Source of the DNA: Polyangiaceae bacterium | GTDB lineage: Bacteria > Myxococcota_A > Polyangia > Polyangiales > Polyangiaceae | DNA length: 64,000 nucleotides | Reading direction: 5' to 3' | NCBI GenBank assembly: GCA_020849655.1 | Contig: JADLFU010000232.1 | Coordinates: 1 to 64,000, forward strand | Part shown: positions 18,917 through 27,980 of the stretch, piece by piece | Layout of the letters: every line of letters starts with the position of its first letter | How positions within the stretch are numbered: position 1 is the first letter of the stretch | Notes under the pieces: generated by a model | Told to the model about the DNA's origin: nothing | Seen by the model: only the letters and a program-made list of their open reading frames with translations | The model's database searches: none | Translations under genes and position numbers: made by a program

Positions 18917-19108
18917 ATGCCGACGAAAGCAGAGTCATCGAGGGCACACACGCAGCGCGAGAACGCGAAGAAGAAGCGGGTCTCGCAGGTGAAGGTGAAG
19001 GCCGCGAAGGCGGTGGCCGCCCCGCCTGTCTCGGCGCGCGCGGCGGGCGTGACGCGGGCGACTCGCCCCTCGCGCGCCGCGATGCCGCCCCGCGCCGCGT
19101 CCGCGTGA
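18917..19108 (+). CDS. Small Lys/Arg/Ala-rich protein
   Basis: A 63-residue basic protein with a Lys-rich stretch (NAKKKRVSQVKVKAAKA) and an Ala/Arg/Pro tail, and no signal peptide. ggagg at 18908-18912 precedes the ATG at 18917 by a short 4-base gap. The composition resembles small DNA-associated or H1-like proteins, but the length and lack of conserved motifs make this only a guess. The stop overlaps the GTG of the DUF4846 gene as GTGA, which supports it as a real gene in a unit with that gene. Confidence 0.5.
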   Translation: MPTKAESSRAHTQRENAKKKRVSQVKVKAAKAVAAPPVSARAAGVTRATRPSRAAMPPRAASA

Positions 19109-20049
19109 AGCGGGTCGCCTTCGCCGCGCTGCTCGTGGCGCTGCCTCTCGCGTGCGCGCGTGAGAGGCCGCGCCCCGAGCCTCCAGGCGCGGCGAATGCG
19201 CGCACGACGGCGGCGAGCGCAGCGGTGGCGCTCGCCGCGTCGTCCACTACCGCGGTGTCTCCGCCCGCTGCGCCGAGGGTCGCGTGGCTCCCCGACGAGT
19301 CCCCGCGCGAAGCCCTCTCTGCCAGGCTCGCCCCGCCTCCGGGGTTCACGCGGGAGGCGGTCGCGGCTGGGGGGTTCGGAGAGTTCCTGCGCGCGCTGCC
19401 GCTCGAGCCGCCGGGCGCGCGGGTGATCGCGTACGACGGCTCGACCGTCCTCGCCGGAGATGATCGCCGCGTCGCCGCCGTCGTCGCGCTCGACGTCGGG
19501 CGCGCCGATCTGCAGCAGTGCGCCGACTCGATCGTGCGCCTCCACGCGGAGTGGCGCTGGAGCCAGGGGGCGCGCGACCACGCGTACGCCGCCGCCGCGT
19601 CGCTCCCCTTGCCGCTCGCGCGGTTCGTCGCGGGGGAGCGCGTCGTCGCGCGGGGCGCGGCGCTCGAGTGGCGACCGCTGGCGCGGCGGCGGACGCTCGA
19701 TCACGCGCTGTTTCGCGAGTACCTCGACACCGTCTTCGCGTGGGCGAACACCGGCTCGCTCGCGCGCGACGCGCGCGTCGTCGACAAGGAGCGGCTGCGC
19801 GCGGGTGACTTCTTCGTGTTGCCTGGCGCACCGGGCCACGCGGTGCTCGTGCTCGACGTGGCGACACACCCCGACGGCCGGCGCGTGGCGCTGATCGGGC
19901 AGGGGTTCATGCCGGCGCAGAGCTTCCACGTCCTGCGCCCCGCGGGCGACGTCGCGTGGTTCACGCTCGATCCCGCGGCCTCGGGCGTGAAGACGCCGTT
20001 CTGGGCGGAGTTCCCTTGGTCCTCGCTGCGCCGCCTCGATCCGGGGTAG
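19105..20049 (+). CDS. DUF4846 family lipoprotein
   Basis: 314 residues from GTG 19105. The N-terminus has a signal peptide with a lipobox-like LPLAC. The DUF4846 core runs from about residue 95 to 310: FLRALPLEPPGARVIAYDG, GRADLQQCADSIVRLHAEW and a C-terminal block with DFFVLPGAPGHAVLVLDVA. The family's function is unknown. It overlaps the small basic gene upstream by four bases and lies 11 bp before a methyltransferase gene, so these three probably form one transcript. The reading frame is complete and of family length. Confidence 0.85.
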   Translation: MKRVAFAALLVALPLACARERPRPEPPGAANARTTAASAAVALAASSTTAVSPPAAPRVAWLPDESPREALSARLAPPPGFTREAVAAGGFGEFLRALPLEPPGARVIAYDGSTVLAGDDRRVAAVVALDVGRADLQQCADSIVRLHAEWRWSQGARDHAYAAAASLPLPLARFVAGERVVARGAALEWRPLARRRTLDHALFREYLDTVFAWANTGSLARDARVVDKERLRAGDFFVLPGAPGHAVLVLDVATHPDGRRVALIGQGFMPAQSFHVLRPAGDVAWFTLDPAASGVKTPFWAEFPWSSLRRLDPG

Positions 20050-20060
20050 GACGAGCGCAG

Positions 20061-20873
20061 ATGGCCGCGCCCCTCCCGCCGAACCTTGAAGTCCTGAGCG
20101 AGCTGCCGGCCGATCACGCGGGCTTCGACATCACGGACACGCGCCTGATGGCGGCGCTGTCGCGCGCGGAGGACTCGCACTTCTGGCACGTCGCGCGCAA
20201 CGAGCTCATCGCGGCGCGCCTGGCGGCGCTCGGCGTCGCGAGGGGCGCGAGGTTCCTCGAGCTCGGGTGCGGCGGCGGGGTCGTCAGCGCGCACCTCAGC
20301 CGCGGCGGGCTCGACGTCATCGGCGTGGACGGGCACCTGCCGCGCGTCGCGGAGGCCGCGCGCCGGGCGCCGCGCGCGCGCTTCCTCGTCCATGATCTCT
20401 CGCGTGGGGTCGACGGGCTGCCGGCGGGCTTCGCGGCCGCCGGGTTGTTCGACGTGATCGAGCACCTCACCGATCCGCTGGCGGCGCTCCAGGCGGCGAT
20501 GTCCCTCGTCGAGCCCGGCGGCTGGGTGGTCGGCACCGTCCCGGCGCTGATGTCGCTGTGGAGCGAGTACGACGCGCGGGGCGGGCACCAGCTGCGCTAC
20601 GACCGCGGCACGCTCGGATCTCTGCTCTCCCGCGTCGAGGGCGCCGACCGGCGCGAGCAGCGGTGGTTCAACCACCTGCTCGTCCCGGCGATGTGGCTGC
20701 AGCGCCGCGCGCGCGCCGAGCCCGACGCCGGCCTGCACGTGCCCCGCGCGCCGGTGAACCAGGCCCTCCTCTGGGCGCTCCGCGCCGAGTACGCCGCCGA
20801 CCGCGCGCTCGCTCCGCTGCGGGCGCGCGTGCCCGGCGCGAGCCTCTGGTTCGCGCTCCGTCGCGCGCGCTGA
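20061..20873 (+). CDS. Class I SAM-dependent methyltransferase
   Basis: 270 residues. The SAM-binding motif FLELGCGGGVVSAHL (about 68-82) is clear, with a downstream acidic residue in VIGVDGH and an LFDVIEHL motif IV. The C-terminal third, with aromatic and Arg-rich segments, resembles bacterial methyltransferases of small molecules or glycolipids. A WFNHLLVPAMWLQRRA stretch (about 205-220) could be a membrane-contacting helix. The substrate cannot be told from the sequence. It lies 11 bp after the DUF4846 gene and is followed by TatD. Confidence 0.85.
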   Translation: MAAPLPPNLEVLSELPADHAGFDITDTRLMAALSRAEDSHFWHVARNELIAARLAALGVARGARFLELGCGGGVVSAHLSRGGLDVIGVDGHLPRVAEAARRAPRARFLVHDLSRGVDGLPAGFAAAGLFDVIEHLTDPLAALQAAMSLVEPGGWVVGTVPALMSLWSEYDARGGHQLRYDRGTLGSLLSRVEGADRREQRWFNHLLVPAMWLQRRARAEPDAGLHVPRAPVNQALLWALRAEYAADRALAPLRARVPGASLWFALRRAR

Positions 20874-20916
20874 GGCCCGCTTGCGCCCGCGCGCGGCACG
20901 GGGCAACGAGCCGCGC

Positions 20917-21711
20917 ATGCTGGTCGACACCCACTGTCACGTCGAGCCGTCGCGGTTCGAGGAGGGGCCCGACGAGGTGCTCGCGCGCGCGCGGCGGGCC
21001 GGCGTGCGTGGGTTCATGGTCGTCGGCGTCGCGGAGACCACGCGGTCGGCCGAGGACGCGGTCGCCCTCGCGGAGCGTCACCCGGACGTCGTCGCGGCGG
21101 TCGGGTTCCACCCGCACGACGCGGCCGCGATCGACGACGCCGCGTGGGCGACGATCGCGCGCCTCGCGCGGCACCCGCGGGTCGCCGCCGTCGGCGAGAC
21201 GGGCCTCGACTACCACTACGACCACAGCCCGCGGGAGGTGCAGCTGGAGGCGTTTCGGCGCTCGATCGCGCTCGCGCGCGAGATCAACAAACCTGTCGTC
21301 GTCCACACGCGCGAGGCCGCCGCGGACACGCTCGCCGTGCTGCGCGACGAGGGCGCGCGCGAGGTCGGCGGCGTCATCCACTGCTTCTCGGAGGATCTCG
21401 CGTTCGCGGAGGCGGCGCTCGAGCTCGGGTTCTACCTGTCGTTCTCCGGGATCGTGACGGTCAAGAACGCGCGCGCCATCCAGGAGGTCGCCGCCGCGGC
21501 GCCGCTCGACCGCGTGCTCGTCGAGACCGACGCGCCGTACCTCGCGCCCGCGCCGCACAGGGGCAAGCGCTGCGAGCCCGCGCACGTCGTGCACACGGCG
21601 GCGTTCGTGGCGCGGCTGCGCGGCGTGGAGGCGGACGAGCTCGCGCGCGCGAGCACCGACAACGCTCGTCGCCTGCTCGGCCCCGCGCTCTCCGTGGGAG
21701 GCGCCGCGTGA
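20917..21711 (+). CDS. tatD: TatD family hydrolase (metal-dependent nuclease)
   Basis: 264 residues from ATG 20917, at the family's standard start (MLVDTHCH). TatD metal ligands are all present: the DTHCH metal site, GETGLDYH, VVHTRE, IHCFSE and the ETDAPYL block. The family has metal-dependent 3'-5' exonuclease or DNase activity and acts in nucleic-acid quality control. It follows a methyltransferase gene and its stop overlaps the next gene as GTGA. An in-frame TTG upstream at 20881 would add 12 poorly conserved residues and is not used. Confidence 0.93.
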   Translation: MLVDTHCHVEPSRFEEGPDEVLARARRAGVRGFMVVGVAETTRSAEDAVALAERHPDVVAAVGFHPHDAAAIDDAAWATIARLARHPRVAAVGETGLDYHYDHSPREVQLEAFRRSIALAREINKPVVVHTREAAADTLAVLRDEGAREVGGVIHCFSEDLAFAEAALELGFYLSFSGIVTVKNARAIQEVAAAAPLDRVLVETDAPYLAPAPHRGKRCEPAHVVHTAAFVARLRGVEADELARASTDNARRLLGPALSVGGAA

Positions 21712-22655
21712 GCGTCGAGACGACCTCCGCCGCGACGCTCGCCGCGACCTTGCTCGGGCCGCTCTACCCGCGCGAGCACCTCGCGCGCCACGCCGAGCTC
21801 GCCGCGACCGACGCGAACCCCGGGAACAACCCGGCGTTCGCGGCCGCGATGCAGGAGACGTCGCGCGTGTTCTCGCGCCTCGCGGGCCCGGCGCTCGGCC
21901 GCGACGATCTCGAGCTCGACGAGAGCGACGCGTCCGTGCTGCGGCTCTCCGACGCGCTGACCCGCGACGCGAGGGACAGGCTGCTGCGCGAGCGAGGCCC
22001 CGACGGCGCGCCGCTGCTCGCGCACGTCGTCGTGCACGCGGTCGCGTACCTCGGATCGTGCGTGGTGCGCCGGCACGGCGGCGCGTGGAGGTTCCGTGAT
22101 CCGCTCTGGGAGTCTCGCGTCGCGCTCCGCTCGCGCGCGGGCGACGGCGAGCTGTCGATCCTCTCGTGGCTCCTGCGCGCGCTCTCGGACGACGAGGTCG
22201 GCCGCGGGACGCTCGCGGAGCGCTACCGCAGGTACGTCGAGGTGCCGTGCACCGATCCCGCGGCGCTCCAGCCTTTCTTGCCGGTGGGGCGCGCGCTGCC
22301 TCGGCTGAAGCGGCCGCGCTACGACACGCTGCACCGCTACCTGAAGGCGCATCTGCCGGAGCTGCGCGACGTGGGCGAGCACTTCCCCAGCCCCGAGCGC
22401 CTGGTGGAGCTCGAGTTCGAGTGGCTCGATTTCGTCGTGCTCGGCGACGGGCGCATGCTGTTGATGCACGGGCCGGCGTCGTCCGGGGTGCACCTCATGT
22501 GGCTGGACGCCGCCGGGTTCGTGAAGTCGGCGTACTACCCGGCCGACGCCTTCCCCGCGCACGTCGTCAAGGTGCAGGACGCCGACCGTATCGCGCTCGT
22601 GCGCAGCCTGCTCGGCAAGGAGCTCGTCGAGGAGCTGCTCTGGTGGGGGCCCTGA
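21708..22655 (+). CDS. Protein of unknown function coupled to TatD
   Basis: 315 residues from GTG 21708, overlapping the tatD stop as GTGA. No family is recognised. It is soluble, helical in the first half and with strand-rich segments in the second (VELEFEWLDFVVLGDGRMLLMHGP), and has a Trp-rich end (ELLWWGP). There is no signal peptide and no obvious catalytic motif. Translational coupling to a nuclease suggests a linked regulation, but not a particular activity. Confidence 0.6.
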   Translation: MSVETTSAATLAATLLGPLYPREHLARHAELAATDANPGNNPAFAAAMQETSRVFSRLAGPALGRDDLELDESDASVLRLSDALTRDARDRLLRERGPDGAPLLAHVVVHAVAYLGSCVVRRHGGAWRFRDPLWESRVALRSRAGDGELSILSWLLRALSDDEVGRGTLAERYRRYVEVPCTDPAALQPFLPVGRALPRLKRPRYDTLHRYLKAHLPELRDVGEHFPSPERLVELEFEWLDFVVLGDGRMLLMHGPASSGVHLMWLDAAGFVKSAYYPADAFPAHVVKVQDADRIALVRSLLGKELVEELLWWGP

Positions 22656-22781
22656 GCGGTGGGTTGCGGGTGCCGCGTCGCTCGAGGCGAGCTCCGCCCC
22701 TCACCCTGACGCAGCCGCGCGACGAGGCCCAGCGCGAGCCCCCTCCGGCCTGGGCTCTCCCCGTGCTACACGCGCGCCGCG

Positions 22782-23060
22782 ATGAGCCTGAAGGAACGAC
22801 TGACGCAAGAGGGCATGAAGCTGATGAGCGATCCCCGCATGATGAAGCTCATGCAGGACGAGCGGTTCATGAAGCTCATGATGGCCGCGATGAGCATGCC
22901 GGGGAAGGTGTCGAACTTCACCGACGAGCAGAAGGAGGGCATCGCGAAGTCGATGGGGTTCGCCCAGGAGCGCGAGGTGCGCGATCTGCGGCGCACCGTC
23001 CGCGCGCTCGAGGCCGAGGTCACCGAGCTGAAGAAGAAGCTCGCCGCCGCGCCGAAGTGA
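22782..23060 (+). CDS. Small Met-rich helical protein with a coiled-coil tail
   Basis: 92 residues. The N-terminal half is Met-rich and amphipathic (ten Met in residues 12-41, with MMKLM and FMKLMMAAMSM). The C-terminal half is a charged coiled coil (RTVRALEAEVTELKKKL). Layout and size are like phasin-related or polyhydroxyalkanoate-regulator-like small proteins, but the match is weak. It has its own 126-bp upstream region and converges with the MoxR gene, so it is probably transcribed alone. Confidence 0.6.
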   Translation: MSLKERLTQEGMKLMSDPRMMKLMQDERFMKLMMAAMSMPGKVSNFTDEQKEGIAKSMGFAQEREVRDLRRTVRALEAEVTELKKKLAAAPK

Positions 23061-23067
23061 GCCCGCG

Positions 23068-24054
23068 TCAGGGGACCTCGACGACCTCGAACACCCGCCG
23101 CACGACGTGCTCGGCGGTGATCTCCTCGGCCTCGGCCTCGTAGCTCAAGACCAGCCTGTGACGGAGCACGTCGGGGCCGATCGCCTTCACGTCCTCCGGC
23201 GTGACGTAGCCGCGGTGGCGCAGGAAGGCGTGCGCGCGCGCCGCGAGCGCGAGGCCGATCGACGCGCGCGGGCTCGCGCCGAACTCGATGAGCGCGCCCA
23301 GATCCTTCAGGCCGCGCTGCTTCGGCTCGCGCGTCGCGAACACGACGTCGACGATGTAGTCGCGCACGCGGTCGTCCATGTACACGTCGCGGACCACGCC
23401 GCGCGCCCGCGCGATGTCCTCGAGCGTCGCCGCCTGGCCCACCTTCGCGGGGACGGGCGACGTCGCGCGGTCGACGATCTGGCGCTCCTCCTCGCGCGTC
23501 GGGTAGCCGATGCGCGCCATCATCAAGAACCTGTCCATCTGCGCCTCGGGCAGCGGGTCCGTGCCCTCCTGCTCCACCGGGTTCTCGGTCGCGAGCACGA
23601 TGAACGGATCGGGCAGCTTGAAGCTCTTGTCGCCGAGCGTGACCTGCCGCTCCTGCATCGACTCGAGCAGCGCGCTCTGCACCTTCGCCGGGGCGCGGTT
23701 GATCTCGTCGGCGAGCACGAGGTTCGCGAAGACGGGGCCGAGCTTCTCGGTGAACTCGCCGCGCGCCTGGTTGTAGATGATCGTGCCGACCACGTCGGCC
23801 GGGAGCAGGTCGGGCGTGAACTGGATGCGCGAGAACTTCGCGCTGATCGCCTCGCACAGGCTGCGCACCGTCAGCGTCTTCGCGAGGCCCGGCACGCCCT
23901 CGAGCAGGATGTGGCCGCCGGTGAAGAGCCCGATCAGGATGCGCTCGATCATGTACGTCTGGCCGACGATCACCTTGCCGACCTCGGTGGTCAGGCGGTC
24001 GACGAAGGCGCTCTCGCGCTGCACGAGCTCGTTGAGGGCGCGGACGTCGCTCAT
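23068..24054 (-). CDS. MoxR-family AAA+ ATPase
   Basis: 328 residues. Walker A (EGVPGLAKT near 54-62), Walker B (LVLADEINRAPAK), sensor 1 (VLATENP) and the MoxR lid with GASPRASI are all present. MoxR ATPases act as chaperones in the assembly or activation of metalloenzymes and envelope complexes, usually beside a VWA or DUF58 partner. No such partner is adjacent. It lies 39 bp downstream of a lipoprotein that is coupled to a TonB-receptor gene, so it may be on that transcript, or have its own promoter. Confidence 0.92.
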   Translation of the reverse strand: MSDVRALNELVQRESAFVDRLTTEVGKVIVGQTYMIERILIGLFTGGHILLEGVPGLAKTLTVRSLCEAISAKFSRIQFTPDLLPADVVGTIIYNQARGEFTEKLGPVFANLVLADEINRAPAKVQSALLESMQERQVTLGDKSFKLPDPFIVLATENPVEQEGTDPLPEAQMDRFLMMARIGYPTREEERQIVDRATSPVPAKVGQAATLEDIARARGVVRDVYMDDRVRDYIVDVVFATREPKQRGLKDLGALIEFGASPRASIGLALAARAHAFLRHRGYVTPEDVKAIGPDVLRHRLVLSYEAEAEEITAEHVVRRVFEVVEVP

Positions 24055-24093
24055 CGGCTGCGCGATCTAGGGTCGAACGCCGCGCGAGCCAAC

Positions 24094-24660
24094 CTAGAAC
24101 GAGAACCGCGCCGGGCGCCCGCAGAGCGTCCCCGTCACGTCGTTGCCGCTCTGCGAGGCCGTGAGCGCGCAGGCTCCGGGCGCGATCGCGAGCGGCGGAT
24201 CGTACACCTGGCCGCGCACCTCGAGCTCGTCGCTCGAGAGCAAGAGCGCCGTCGTCGCCGTCGGCTGCACCGCGAGCGTCCCCTGCTCCCGCACGACGCC
24301 GTCGAGGATGACGTCGTAAGATTTGTCTGGTTCTCCCGAGGTGCGCTGGTACGCGCAGGCAGAGAACGTGAACGTGAGATCGACCCTCGTCGCGCCCTGG
24401 GTGGCGTTCGACGAGGCCTCGCCGACGACGCGCACGCTCCCGCCGCCGGGGCACGGCGACGCGCCCTCTTGCGGGCCGACGGCGTTGCCTTGCAGCGTGA
24501 GGTTGTACGCGAGCTTGAGCGTCTCGCGCACGGCGCGCAGCGTGACGCCGTCGACGCACGCCTGATCGCACGGCGGCGACGGCGTCGCGTCCTTCCCGCC
24601 GCCGCACCCGACGACGGAGGTGACCGCGAGCGCCCCGGGGAGCGCGAACCTTCTCCACAT
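24094..24660 (-). CDS. Lipoprotein coupled to the TonB receptor
   Basis: 188 residues with a signal peptide and lipobox (VVGC, Cys19). The mature protein has scattered Cys residues that could form disulfides and a strand-rich composition (VRVVGEASSN, VDLTFTFSAC). No family is recognised. The start overlaps the TonB-receptor stop by four bases, so it is probably its partner at the outer membrane, possibly in substrate binding, as surface lipoproteins often are for TonB receptors. It could also be exported independently. Confidence 0.65.
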   Translation of the reverse strand: MWRRFALPGALAVTSVVGCGGGKDATPSPPCDQACVDGVTLRAVRETLKLAYNLTLQGNAVGPQEGASPCPGGGSVRVVGEASSNATQGATRVDLTFTFSACAYQRTSGEPDKSYDVILDGVVREQGTLAVQPTATTALLLSSDELEVRGQVYDPPLAIAPGACALTASQSGNDVTGTLCGRPARFSF

Positions 24661-27083
24661 CAGAAGCCTCCTTCTACACCCAGACTCGGGATGGTGATGG
24701 GCCCGACCATCTGCGCCTGGCAGCCGTCGAGCGTGCACGAGGTGGTGATCGCCTCCTTGCGCAGCGTCGCGTTCATCCACTCCGCGACGAACGAGATCCA
24801 CGCCGTCTCGGCGAGCTGCCAGCGCTTCTCGAGCCGCAGATCGACCCGGTAGAACGACGGCAGGCGCGTCGAGGGATCGCTCACGTCCGGCGCCTTCGGC
24901 AGCCCCGTGTAGAACGTCACCCGCGTCCCCGCGCGCCACGCGCGGCCGAGATCGTACGCGAGCGCGGCGTTCGCGACGTGCGTGCGGTCGAACGTCGAGA
25001 GGCGCTTCGTCCGCCCGTAGCTGCGCGTGGAGCGAGACAGCGTGTACGAGAGGTAGCCGCCGAGTCGGCTCGTCATCCGGCGCTTCAGGTACAGCTCGAG
25101 GCCGATCGCCGCGCCGAGCGTGCGCGCCTCGAACGCCGACGCTCGCCGCTGCGCGCCCTGCGAGTCGACCGCCTGGCCGCCGCCGCCGCTCGCGTCGGGG
25201 CCGAGGGTGCCGGGGCGGAACCTGTCGCGCCCGCACGACGCGCCGTTGCCCGTCGGCTGGCCGCCGCGGTCGCCGCCGATCGAGTCGGTGGGGAACTGCC
25301 CCGGCGCGCACCCGCTCGCCCGCGGCTCCGTCACCGCCAAGGGATCGCTCATCGAGAAGAACGTGTTGTGGAACGCCGTGAGCGTCGCGGTCGTCGCCGC
25401 GTCGAGCTCCCGCTCGATCCCCACGCTCTGCTGCAGCGCGCGCTGGAGTCCGCCGCGCAGCCCGCCCGGCTGGAACCCCGGCACCGGCACGACGAAGCTC
25501 GGCGGCTGGTGCGCGACGCCCATCGCCGAGAGCAGCCGGAGCCTGTCGGTGACGGCGACCCGCAGGGCCGCGCGCGGATCGACGCCCAGCGCGGCCGCGC
25601 CGTCGGACGTGTACAGATCCACGCGCCCGCCGAGCGTGGCCTCGAGGCGCGGCGTCACGCTCCACACGACGTCCGCGCGCGCGCCCGTCACGAGATCGGT
25701 GCGCCTCGGGAACAGCGACGCCGTCGCGCGGGTCGACGCGCCCTCGTCGCCGTTCGACAGCTGCACGTCGTACGCGTCGAGCTGGACGTCGCTGCCGGCG
25801 CGGAGCAGGAGCCCCGGCGCGAGCGCGCGCGTCACCCCGGAGCGCAGCGCGGCCATCCGATCGCGCAGGAACCTCCCCTCGGCGAGGCTCGTCTGCTCGT
25901 GCCCGAGCGCGAGCGCGAGCTGCAGCTCGCCGCCGCCGTCGAGCTCGTGGTCCCAGCGCACGTCGCCGCGGTGGAACTCGCTCCCGAAGAGCACGAGCGT
26001 CTGCGTCGGGGTCTTCTGCCCGAGGTAGTCGGACGTGCCGAACCACAGCGTCGAGACGCGGTCGCGGCGGCCGAGGCGCCTGGAGACGCGCGCCTGGTAG
26101 TCCCAGTACGACAGCTCGATGTCGGGCGAGAGCTGCGTCAGCAGCGCGGCCGTGTACGAGTAGCGCCCGCCGACGAGCACGGTCGTCTCGGCGACCTCCG
26201 CCTCGGCGAGCGCGCCCGCGTCGAAGAGCCGCACGTTGAACTCGCCGTGCGCCTGCGGCGTCGGAGGCACCGTCTCGCCGGAGACGACGCCCCCCGCGAA
26301 CCTCCCGAACCTCGCAGGGTATCCACCCGGGTACAAATCGACCCGCGCGATGAGGCCGGGGTGGATGACCGACGGCCCGATGAGGACGTGGAAGAGGTAC
26401 GGCACGCGCACGCCGTCGACGAAGTAGCCCACGTTGCCGGGGGGCGCGCCGCGCACGTAGAAGAACGGGAACCCCGAGACGATGGGCGTGACGCCGGGCA
26501 GCGTCTCCAGCGCGCGAAACGGATCGCCGAACGCGCCGGGGATCTGGCGCACCTCCGCGCGAGACAGCGTCGCCGAGCGTGACGGCTCACCGCGCTCACC
26601 GCGCACGTCGACCTGGGTGATGGGCGGCGGGGGAGGGGGAGGGGCCTCGGCGCCGCTCGGCGCGGGGGGCGCGGCCTCCGGGGAGGGCTCGGGCGTCGGC
26701 TCGCGGAACGTGATCTCGAAGCGGATCCTCGCCGAGACCGGCCGCCCGTCGCGCGTCGCGGGCGCGAACCGGAACGTGAGCACGGCCGCGCGCGCCGCTG
26801 AGGAGAATGGCTCGTTCGACGCGGTCGGCGTCGCGTCCCGCACCGCGCCGTCGTCGCCGACGGTCACCGTGAGCCGGACGACGGCGTCGCCCCTCGCGCC
26901 CTCGGGGTACGCGACGTCGGGCGGCGTGAGCAGGCGAGGGGGCTCGAGCGTCGGCCTCGCGCTCGCGCTCGCGGCGGGAGGCGACGGCCCCGCGTCTCCG
27001 GCCGGCGCGGCGAGCGCGAGGAGCGGAGCGCACGAGGCGCACGCCGCGCCCAGCACCGCTCGTCGTCCGCGCGCCCAGGTCAA
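24660..27083 (-). CDS. TonB-dependent receptor with an N-terminal TonB C-terminal-type domain
   Basis: 807 residues from TTG 27081-27083. A signal peptide is followed by a stretch (about 55-130) with the fold pattern of the TonB C-terminal domain (YPEGARGDAVVRLTVTVGDDGAV, then an AVLTFRFAPATRDGRPV end). A Pro-rich linker leads to a plug domain (about 160-260) with VDVRGER, FFYVRGAPPGNVGYFVDGV and YPARFGRFAG. The rest is a beta-barrel with Tyr/Arg-rich strands and an ending of aromatic strands. Such TonB-domain/receptor fusions are seen in some deltaproteobacteria; the meaning of the fused domain is unclear. It is coupled to a lipoprotein. The TTG start follows a gaggcgagg stretch; a GTG at 27056 is a fallback. 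Confidence 0.85.
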   Translation of the reverse strand: MTWARGRRAVLGAACASCAPLLALAAPAGDAGPSPPAASASARPTLEPPRLLTPPDVAYPEGARGDAVVRLTVTVGDDGAVRDATPTASNEPFSSAARAAVLTFRFAPATRDGRPVSARIRFEITFREPTPEPSPEAAPPAPSGAEAPPPPPPPITQVDVRGERGEPSRSATLSRAEVRQIPGAFGDPFRALETLPGVTPIVSGFPFFYVRGAPPGNVGYFVDGVRVPYLFHVLIGPSVIHPGLIARVDLYPGGYPARFGRFAGGVVSGETVPPTPQAHGEFNVRLFDAGALAEAEVAETTVLVGGRYSYTAALLTQLSPDIELSYWDYQARVSRRLGRRDRVSTLWFGTSDYLGQKTPTQTLVLFGSEFHRGDVRWDHELDGGGELQLALALGHEQTSLAEGRFLRDRMAALRSGVTRALAPGLLLRAGSDVQLDAYDVQLSNGDEGASTRATASLFPRRTDLVTGARADVVWSVTPRLEATLGGRVDLYTSDGAAALGVDPRAALRVAVTDRLRLLSAMGVAHQPPSFVVPVPGFQPGGLRGGLQRALQQSVGIERELDAATTATLTAFHNTFFSMSDPLAVTEPRASGCAPGQFPTDSIGGDRGGQPTGNGASCGRDRFRPGTLGPDASGGGGQAVDSQGAQRRASAFEARTLGAAIGLELYLKRRMTSRLGGYLSYTLSRSTRSYGRTKRLSTFDRTHVANAALAYDLGRAWRAGTRVTFYTGLPKAPDVSDPSTRLPSFYRVDLRLEKRWQLAETAWISFVAEWMNATLRKEAITTSCTLDGCQAQMVGPITIPSLGVEGGF

Positions 27084-27119
27084 CCTCGCCTCGTTAGCCC
27101 GACGGAGAGACGCCGCGCC

Positions 27120-27980
27120 ATGAAGAACTGCGAAGTGCTACCAACGTCGCCGATGATCCCGGACCCGACGCGCTGTCCTCTCTGCTCGTCCGACAACGAC
27201 TGCGGCATGCAGCGCGGCGAGGAGACCTGCTGGTGCATGCGAGAGACGCTGTCGCCGAGCCTGCTCGCCAGGGTGCCCGCCGAGGCGCGCGAGAAGGCGT
27301 GCGTGTGCGTCGGCTGCGTCCGCGCCGACCAGGCGATGTCACCGCCCCAATGCGCGCCGCGCGCGCGCCGAGGGGACGCGCGCGCGGCCAGGTGCTGCGA
27401 GCGCCGCAGGATCAGCCGAAGCCGGTGCCGCAGTTCGCGCAGAACTTGGCGGTGCCCATGTTCTGCGAGCCGCACGACGTGCAGAACCGCTGCGCGGGCG
27501 CGGGCGGCGCCATCGGCGTGCCGCACTCGGCGCAGAACTTCGCGTTGGGCGCGTTCGCCGCGTTGCACTTGCGGCACGCGGCTCCCCCTGCGCCCTGCGG
27601 CGCCATCGCCTGCGGCGGCTGCGCCTGCATCGGCTGCTGGCCCTGTGGCCCCTGCATGCCGGGCGCGGGGAACTGCGGCCCCTGCGGGTTCATCATGTTC
27701 TGCTGCATGTAGCCGGCCATGCCGATGCCCGCGGCCATCTGCGCGCCCATCGGCGCCATGCCGCCGCCCTCGTTGCCCGCCGCCGCGACCATCGCCTGGC
27801 CGGCCATGTAGTTCTGGTAGTTGCCGGCGAGCTGCTGGACGTAGCGCTGGTCCTGGCCGAACTTCTGATCGAGCTCGAACTGCTTCGCCTTCGCCTGCGC
27901 CTGCGCGATCGCGACGCCGCGGTTCGCCTTCGCGACCTCGGCCTGCGCCGCGACGAGGCGCGCGCGGTCCTCGGCGCTGA
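27120..27980 (+). CDS. Cysteine-rich CWC-family gene, with no nearby stop
   Basis: The N-terminal about 65 residues match the cysteine-rich CWC family: CPLCSSDNDCG, then TCWC and finally CVCVGC. This small conserved domain has eight Cys, is probably metal-binding, and is of unknown function. ATG 27120 has ggaga upstream; ATG 27153 (MIPD) is the more usual family start. No stop occurs in this frame before 27978, so the frame runs over 570 bp antisense to the SPFH gene as Arg/Ser/Pro-rich sequence. CWC proteins are about 70 residues, so the rest is unlikely to be genuine. Lost stop, frameshift or assembly error are possible. Confidence 0.5.
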   Translation: MKNCEVLPTSPMIPDPTRCPLCSSDNDCGMQRGEETCWCMRETLSPSLLARVPAEAREKACVCVGCVRADQAMSPPQCAPRARRGDARAARCCERRRISRSRCRSSRRTWRCPCSASRTTCRTAARARAAPSACRTRRRTSRWARSPRCTCGTRLPLRPAAPSPAAAAPASAAGPVAPACRARGTAAPAGSSCSAACSRPCRCPRPSARPSAPCRRPRCPPPRPSPGRPCSSGSCRRAAGRSAGPGRTSDRARTASPSPAPARSRRRGSPSRPRPAPRRGARGPRR

